Of a stretch of DNA of 5,161 bases, positions 1 through 3,441 are shown one piece after another; position 1 is the stretch's first letter, and the number at the start of each line of letters is the position of its first letter. A model generated the notes under the pieces. It saw only the letters and a program-made list of their open reading frames with translations, was not told the DNA's origin and ran no database searches. The stretch covers positions 1-5,161 of the forward strand of contig JAYTDO010000317.1 of the NCBI GenBank assembly GCA_043735935.1. The letters are read 5' to 3'. Source of the DNA: JANLQB01 sp043735935. GTDB taxonomy: Bacteria; Verrucomicrobiota; Verrucomicrobiia; Chthoniobacterales; Chthoniobacteraceae. A program made the position numbers and the translations under genes.

Positions 1-107
1 AAGAAGATGATCTTCGCGAATCCGATGGCGGTTCCTGCGATGGAGGTAAAGCCAAGGAGTCCGGCAATAAGTGCGATGACGAGGAAGGTGATGGCCCAGG
101 ATAACAT
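1..107 (-). CDS. DUF1328 (YtjA/UPF0391-type) small membrane protein, 3' part missing
   Basis: Reading from 107 leftwards, 35 codons are visible before the window ends. The protein begins MLSWAITFLVIALIAGLLGF and continues through TSIAGTAIGFAKIIF. This matches the DUF1328 family closely: an aromatic residue near the start, a first hydrophobic helix (about residues 4-20), a GF(x)xIAGTA turn, and the beginning of a second helix after AKI. Family members are usually 50-60 residues with two membrane helices, so about 15-20 residues are missing. From memory, E. coli YtjA has the same pattern. The molecular function is unknown; such genes are often found among stress and envelope genes. The gene lies on the same strand as the ferritin/permease pair, 94 bp beyond the permease stop, so it could be a distal operon member or have its own promoter. 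No good Shine-Dalgarno sequence precedes the ATG. Confidence 0.9.
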   Translation of the reverse strand, partial: MLSWAITFLVIALIAGLLGFTSIAGTAIGFAKIIF

Positions 108-144
108 GGTGAGTTCTTTCGGTTTGAGGTTTCAGTGATGCTTT

Positions 145-180
145 CACCCGCTGAATCGCACCTCTCCGTGCGCTCGGGTG
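145..180. repeat. Two-tier inverted repeat in the permease-DUF1328 spacer
   Basis: The outer arms CACCCG (145-150) and CGGGTG (175-180) are exact reverse complements. They enclose an inner hairpin with CGCAC (157-161) pairing with GTGCG (168-172) around a 6-base loop. The internal bulge is asymmetric (6 and 2 bases). On the minus strand this lies downstream of the permease stop and upstream of the DUF1328 start. No T-run follows on either strand, so it is not a standard intrinsic terminator. It could be an RNA structure in the intercistronic leader, or chance in GC-rich DNA. Confidence 0.35.
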
Positions 181-201
181 TATCGCGGCGCGAAAAATCT
201 T

Positions 202-642
202 CTACTTCACCCGGCCGCGCTCGATCTCCGGGACGTCGGTGTCGCTCCCGCCATTCGCGAGATGCTCCCGGGCGAGTTCGGCGAGGTCGGCGTAGTCTTT
301 GCGGATTGCGCCCAACTCTTCCGCCGACAGGTTCTCGAGATCGAGCAGGGCCACATGCGCGCCGCTGGTCGCGCGGATCAATTCGTCTAGCTTGATCTGG
401 ATCGCCTGCGTGTCGCGGTTCTGGCTGTTTTGGATGAGGAAGACCATCAGGAAGGTGATGATCGTGGTGCTCGTGTTGATGATGAGCTGCCAGGTGTCGC
501 TGAAACCGAAGATCGGCCCAGTCAGCAGCCACAGGACGATCATCCCAAACGCGATGGAGAACGCAATTGGACGTCCCGTCATCGTCGCGCACCACTGCGC
601 GAGGCGGGTGAAACTGGCGGATGGGTTGGGCTTCGCTGTCAT
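202..642 (-). CDS. Low-affinity iron permease family protein (PF04120-like)
   Basis: A 146-residue inner-membrane protein. It has a short N-terminal cytoplasmic part with the family-typical TGRPIAF (22-28) and a first membrane helix at about 26-46. The near-invariant block GPIFGFSDTWQL (42-53) follows, then a second helix at about 53-71, ending in QNSQNRD (71-77) and IKLDELIR (83-90). The remaining roughly 55 residues are a charged, probably helical cytoplasmic tail. These blocks are diagnostic of the bacterial branch of the family named after yeast Fet4. Bacterial members are short, and iron transport by them is largely assumed from the name. With only two helices it would have to oligomerise to form a pore. 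The ATG shares its A with the upstream stop codon (TGATG), and GAGGG lies only 3 bases before it, so translation is probably coupled to the ferritin-like gene. Stop is TAG. Confidence 0.94.
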   Translation of the reverse strand: MTAKPNPSASFTRLAQWCATMTGRPIAFSIAFGMIVLWLLTGPIFGFSDTWQLIINTSTTIITFLMVFLIQNSQNRDTQAIQIKLDELIRATSGAHVALLDLENLSAEELGAIRKDYADLAELAREHLANGGSDTDVPEIERGRVK

Positions 643-1097
643 CAGCCCTCGATCGTCGGATTGTCGATCCCGAGCGCGCCCGCCAGATCGGTCAGGTGCT
701 CCTGCTCCTGCGCGATGATTTTGCGCAGCACCTCGCTCAAGCCAAACTCTCCCATCGCTTCCGCCTGCCGGATGCGCTCCCGGTATTGGATGATGGTCTG
801 CTTTTCGTTTTCGAGGTCGAAACGGAGCATGTCTTCCGCCTTGTCGGACATCTTCACTTCCTTGGACATCGTCGTCGGCGTGCCGTTGAAGTAATCGACC
901 TGCTTCGCGATTTGCATGGCGTGGCTGAGTTCCTCGGTGGCGTGGACCGCCAGCTCCCGCGCGATGTCGGAAAAGGCCGCGCCTTTAATAGTCTGACTAT
1001 AGACGGTATACGCGATGATGGCTTGGTACTCACGGGCAAGATCCTCGTTAAGGAGTTCGATCATTCGTTCGCGGGTAATTTTCGATTCTTGATTCAT
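642..1097 (-). CDS. Ferritin-like (bacterioferritin-type, probably non-heme) di-iron protein
   Basis: A 151-residue four-helix-bundle protein, close to the usual bacterioferritin length (about 158). Numbered from the ATG at 1097, the six di-iron ligands expected from bacterioferritin are present with near-identical spacing: E23, E56, H59 (EELSH), E98, E131 and H134 (EQEH). Y30, seven residues after E23, matches the conserved Tyr25. The residue after E56, which is the heme-ligating Met in bacterioferritin, is Leu57, so inter-subunit heme binding is unlikely. The expected role is Fe(II) oxidation and storage or peroxide detoxification in the cytoplasm; whether it forms a 24-mer cannot be told. 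An upstream in-frame ATG at 1127 would add MPRMRCDSAD, which has no counterpart in family members I remember, so 1097 is preferred. Neither start has a clear Shine-Dalgarno. First gene of a coupled pair with the iron permease. Confidence 0.92.
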   Translation of the reverse strand: MNQESKITRERMIELLNEDLAREYQAIIAYTVYSQTIKGAAFSDIARELAVHATEELSHAMQIAKQVDYFNGTPTTMSKEVKMSDKAEDMLRFDLENEKQTIIQYRERIRQAEAMGEFGLSEVLRKIIAQEQEHLTDLAGALGIDNPTIEG

Positions 1098-1099
1098 AT

Positions 1100-1113
1100 C
1101 TGCGGAATCGCAG
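1100..1113. repeat. Hairpin directly before the ferritin-like start codon
   Basis: CTGCG (1100-1104) and CGCAG (1109-1113) form a perfect 5-bp stem around the 4-base loop GAAT. On the minus strand the stem ends two bases before the ATG at 1097, covering exactly where a ribosome binding site would sit. It could limit initiation, but a 5-bp stem is short and its position may be coincidental. Confidence 0.4.
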
Positions 1114-1119
1114 CGCATC

Positions 1120-1134
1120 CGCGGCATGGCCGCG
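1120..1134. repeat. 6-bp perfect inverted repeat in divergent region
   Basis: CGCGGC (1120-1125) and GCCGCG (1129-1134) are exact reverse complements around the 3-base loop ATG. All six pairs are G-C, so the hairpin would be stable. On the minus strand it lies within or at the start of the ferritin-like leader. No T-run follows, so it does not look like a terminator. Confidence 0.4.
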
Positions 1135-1138
1135 TGTC

Positions 1139-1168
1139 ATTCTTTGAAAGTGCGCAAATCAAATGCAA
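1139..1168 (-). promoter_or_regulatory. Weak candidate promoter for the ferritin/permease pair
   Basis: On the minus strand, TTGCAT (1168-1163) is followed after 18 bases by AAGAAT (1144-1139). These match the sigma-70 consensus hexamers at about 3/6 and 4/6. Transcription would begin near 1132, giving a leader of about 35 nt for the 1097 start and almost no leader for the alternative 1127 start. The match is poor and the true sigma-factor consensus of the organism is unknown. Confidence 0.2.
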
Positions 1169-1183
1169 CCGGAGCCGCTCCGG
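1169..1183. repeat. 6-bp perfect inverted repeat upstream of the lipoprotein gene
   Basis: CCGGAG (1169-1174) and CTCCGG (1178-1183) are exact reverse complements around the loop CCG, ending 27 bp before the lipoprotein ATG. It may be an operator-like dyad or an RNA hairpin in the lipoprotein leader. No T-run follows. Confidence 0.4.
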
Positions 1184-1210
1184 GATGCGATTCGATGAAA
1201 AACACCTACT

Positions 1211-1549
1211 ATGAAAACCCTCATCACCTTCACCACCATCGGCGTCGCCCTCCTCGGATTTACCGCGTGCGATTCCAAAGTCGAATCGAGCCGCAAGGAT
1301 GCGCTCGAGAGCAAAGCCGACGCGCTTGAGAACAAGGCCGACATCGTCCGCAAGGACGCCAAGACCGACGCCGCCGACCTCACGAAACAAGCCGCACTCG
1401 ACGCCGACGCCGCCAAAGACGCCGCCAAGGCGCGCGCGGAAGCAGAGAAGAATGCCGCCGCGCAAACCGCCGAGGACGTCCGCAGATCGGGCGAGCAGGC
1501 CGCGAAGAATATCGAGGAAAAAGCGAAAAACACGCGCGAGCAGAAATAG
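1211..1549 (+). CDS. Alanine/lysine-rich helical lipoprotein, LEA-like, function unknown
   Basis: A 112-residue predicted lipoprotein. It has a Lys near the N-terminus, a hydrophobic stretch (about residues 4-18) and a lipobox-like FTAC with the acylated Cys at 20, the only Cys in the protein. The -3 position is Phe rather than the usual Leu/Val/Ile, slightly off consensus. The mature part (21-112) is almost entirely Ala, Lys, Asp, Glu, Arg, Gln and Asn, with no Trp, Tyr or Pro. It contains a tandem heptad, DALESKA then DALENKA (30-43), so it should form a long amphipathic helix or coiled coil. The tail, with TAEDVRRSGEQAAKNIEEKA, resembles LEA group 3-type repeats. I do not recognise a named family. 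Possible roles are an envelope spacer or a stress/desiccation protein, both inferred from composition only. No Shine-Dalgarno is seen before the ATG. The gene is divergent from the iron pair. Confidence 0.82.
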   Translation: MKTLITFTTIGVALLGFTACDSKVESSRKDALESKADALENKADIVRKDAKTDAADLTKQAALDADAAKDAAKARAEAEKNAAAQTAEDVRRSGEQAAKNIEEKAKNTREQK

Positions 1550-1591
1550 CCCTGCGGCACACGCGCATATTCCCGCCCCGTTCAGCTCGGC

Positions 1592-1702
1592 ATGTCGCTA
1601 CTTGGCTACGGAGCCGACGCGACCGATATGGGGTTCGTCACGCTATTCAGCTCGCTCGCGCTGAGCGGCCTCGTGGTTGCGGTCACGCTCGCGACGCTCT
1701 AA
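1592..1702 (+). CDS. Possible small single-pass membrane protein (36 aa), hypothetical
   Basis: An ATG at 1592 opens a 36-codon frame ending with TAA at 1700-1702, nine bases before the ABC transporter ATG. The product starts MSLLGYGADATDMGF and then has an uninterrupted hydrophobic stretch (about residues 15-36) with no charge, ending at the C-terminus: a plausible single membrane helix. Third codon positions are mostly G or C, as in the neighbouring genes. It is in frame with the lipoprotein stop at 1547-1549, with no other start between. There is no Shine-Dalgarno and I recognise no family. It could be an accessory small protein of the downstream ABC transporter, or a chance open frame in GC-rich DNA. 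The rest of the 1550-1711 gap shows no terminator or other feature I can support. Confidence 0.35.
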   Translation: MSLLGYGADATDMGFVTLFSSLALSGLVVAVTLATL

Positions 1703-1711
1703 TCCCGCATC

Positions 1712-3439
1712 ATGCCCGCCCCCGAAAAAAACCACCTCGCCCTGCTGAAAAAGTTCTTCGTCCTCGCCAAAGCCTTCTTCAATGGCGGGGCCAAACGGCA
1801 GGCGCGCTTGTGGCTCGCAGCCCTGCTCGGGCTGTGCGTCGCGGTCGGTGTCGTGCAGGTTTTCCTGAGCTACTCGATGCGCGATTTTGTCACGGCGCTC
1901 TCGCAACGTGATCAGGCGGCGTGGATGAACGGCATTCGGAAATTCATCGCGATCTGTTTCATCTCCGTGCCCGTCGGCGTCTTCTACCGCTACTCTCAGG
2001 AGCGGCTCTCGCTCACCTGGCGACGCTGGCTCACACAGATCCTCATCAAGCGCTATTTTTTCAACCGCGCCTACTACCGCATCCGCGGCTCCGAGAGCGT
2101 GGACAACCCCGACCAGCGCATCGCCGAGGACGTGAAACTCTTCACGACCGGCGTGCTGAATTTCTTCCTCGTCATCGTCAACTCCATCGTGACGCTCGTC
2201 GGATTCCTCGGCGTTCTATGGGTTGTTTCAGGCAAGCTCGTCGGCGTCCTTTTTATATACGCAGCCGTCGGCACAGTCGTCTCTATGCTCTTCGGGCGGC
2301 GGCTCGTGGGCCTTTATTTCAACCAGTATCAAAAGGAGGCCACCTTCCGCTACAGCCTCATCCGGGTTCGCGACAACGCGGAGTCCATCGCCTTTTTTCG
2401 CGGGGAAAAGCGCGAGCATCGCGACCTCATCGAGCGCCTCAACGAGACTCTGGAAAACTCCTTCTGGATCATCGGCTGGACGCGGAACCTCGGCTTCTTC
2501 TCCAACGGCTACAACTACCTCGCGCTGATCATCCCCGGCCTCATCGTCGGCCCCATGTTCATGCGCGGCACGGTGGAATTCGGTGTCGTCACACAGGCTG
2601 AAGGAGCGTTCGCCGCGGTGCTCGCCGCACTCTCCATCATCATCGCGCAAATCGAGGGGCTCAGCTCCTTCACCGCCGGCATCCGCCGCCTCGGCGACTT
2701 GTGGGACAACCTCGACGAGATTGATGCCGAGGACGCCCGCGAGGCTGAGGAGGCGAAGAGCGAGATCAACGAGGACGCGCTCCATCTCAAGCTCGACGAC
2801 ATCACCGTGCAGACGCCCCGCGGCGACAAAACCCTCGCCGAACACCTCAGCCTCCAGCTCCCGCGGCGCGGCAGCCTTCTCATCATGGGTGAGAGCGGTG
2901 CGGGCAAGAGTTCGCTCCTCCGCACCATCGCCGGCCTCTGGGTTCCCGCCGGCGGGCAGATCGATCGCCCCGCGCATAACCGCCTCATCTTCCTCCCGCA
3001 AAAGCCCTACATGGTCCCCGGCAATCTCCGCGCCCAACTCATGTATCCGCTCGGCGAGGAGGATGCCAAGGACGATGCCATCACCGCAGTCCTCGAAGAC
3101 GTGAACCTTCACGACATTTTCGCACGCGTGGGCGGGGATCTTGGCAAGGTTGTGGACTGGACAAACGTCCTTTCCCTCGGCGAACAGCAGCGCGTTGCCT
3201 TCGCGCGGCTCTTTTTGAAAAAGCCCGCCATCGCCTTTCTCGACGAAGCCACCAGCGCGCTCGACGAGGAAAACGAACGCTTCCTCTACGAAAAGCTGAG
3301 GGCCTTCGGCATCGCCTTCGTCAGCGTCGGCCACCGCTCCACACTCAAGCAATTCCACGACACCCTCCTCCTCCTCAAGAACGACGGCACCAGCGAAATC
3401 GCCCCGCTGCCCAAGGCCGACAGCGCGCCCCAGGCTTAA
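1712..3439 (+). CDS. ABC transporter, fused permease-ATPase of the YddA/ABCD (ABC_membrane_2) type
   Basis: A 575-residue half-transporter, full length for the family, expected to work as a homodimer in the inner membrane. The membrane domain (about 30-330) has roughly six helices (near 33-53, 78-92, 148-170, 174-195, 268-285, 296-312). It carries the ABCD-type markers NPDQRIAED (132-140) and IAFFRGEKRE (226-235). The ATPase domain is complete: Walker A GESGAGKSS (393-401), Q-loop Q430, signature LSLGEQQR (487-494), Walker B AIAFLDE (506-512) with catalytic E512, D-loop SALD (515-518) and switch H541. Relatives include E. coli YddA, mycobacterial Rv1819c (reported to import cobalamin and other hydrophilic solutes) and eukaryotic peroxisomal ABCD proteins. 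The substrate here cannot be read from sequence. The nearest upstream element is the possible 36-aa frame, ending 9 bp before this ATG. No Shine-Dalgarno is visible. Its stop overlaps that of the convergent AI-2E-family gene. Confidence 0.96.
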   Translation: MPAPEKNHLALLKKFFVLAKAFFNGGAKRQARLWLAALLGLCVAVGVVQVFLSYSMRDFVTALSQRDQAAWMNGIRKFIAICFISVPVGVFYRYSQERLSLTWRRWLTQILIKRYFFNRAYYRIRGSESVDNPDQRIAEDVKLFTTGVLNFFLVIVNSIVTLVGFLGVLWVVSGKLVGVLFIYAAVGTVVSMLFGRRLVGLYFNQYQKEATFRYSLIRVRDNAESIAFFRGEKREHRDLIERLNETLENSFWIIGWTRNLGFFSNGYNYLALIIPGLIVGPMFMRGTVEFGVVTQAEGAFAAVLAALSIIIAQIEGLSSFTAGIRRLGDLWDNLDEIDAEDAREAEEAKSEINEDALHLKLDDITVQTPRGDKTLAEHLSLQLPRRGSLLIMGESGAGKSSLLRTIAGLWVPAGGQIDRPAHNRLIFLPQKPYMVPGNLRAQLMYPLGEEDAKDDAITAVLEDVNLHDIFARVGGDLGKVVDWTNVLSLGEQQRVAFARLFLKKPAIAFLDEATSALDEENERFLYEKLRAFGIAFVSVGHRSTLKQFHDTLLLLKNDGTSEIAPLPKADSAPQA

Positions 3440-3441
3440 GC
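3434..3441. other. Palindromic convergent stop-codon overlap (GCTTAAGC)
   Basis: The plus-strand ABC gene stops with TAA at 3437-3439, and the minus-strand AI-2E-family gene stops with TAA at 3438-3436. The shared TTAA is the centre of the perfect palindrome GCTTAAGC, so both proteins end in Ala-stop encoded by the same 8 bp. There is no intergenic space, and I see no hairpin plus T-run within about 40 bp on either side. Transcripts from each gene must therefore extend into the antisense of the other or end by a factor-dependent route. Confidence 0.9.

Larger units (their letters stand above)
1098..1210. promoter_or_regulatory. Divergent intergenic region between ferritin-like gene and lipoprotein gene
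   Basis: This 113-bp region must hold the promoters for both the minus-strand iron pair and the plus-strand lipoprotein gene, unless transcription enters from elsewhere. It is locally AT-richer between about 1139 and 1168. I see no strong sigma-70-type -35/-10 pair in the plus direction and no recognisable Fur box (no GATAAT-type repeats). It contains three compact perfect inverted repeats, listed separately. It also carries a pair of facing copies of GAATCGCA (1105-1112) and TGCGATTC (1186-1193), which could be operator half-sites. Confidence 0.5.

Noticed and set aside
182..196. Intrinsic terminator after the permease gene (TCGCGGCGCGA followed by AAAAA on the plus strand)
   Set aside because: On the transcribed (minus) strand the T-run comes before the 4-bp stem instead of after it, so it is in the wrong order to terminate the operon.
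1095..1127. ATG at 1127 as the start of the ferritin-like gene
   Set aside because: It adds a ten-residue extension (MPRMRCDSAD) not expected in the family. It also places the start inside the 1120-1134 hairpin, while helix A begins normally from the 1097 start.
1098..1210. Fur box controlling the iron genes
   Set aside because: No GATAAT-type repeat or 19-bp Fur-like dyad is visible. The dyads present are GC-rich and unlike Fur sites.
1159..1560. Minus-strand open frame of about 133 codons opposite the lipoprotein gene
   Set aside because: Its Ala/Ser-rich composition is the direct complement of the Ala/Lys/Asp-rich lipoprotein codons. The plus frame has a signal peptide and lipobox, so it is the real one.
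2228..3358. Long open frame (about 376 codons) on the minus strand, opposite the ABC ATPase region
   Set aside because: It mirrors the codon structure of a clearly real ABC gene in GC-rich DNA. Its product is an acidic, low-complexity sequence with no recognisable domain.
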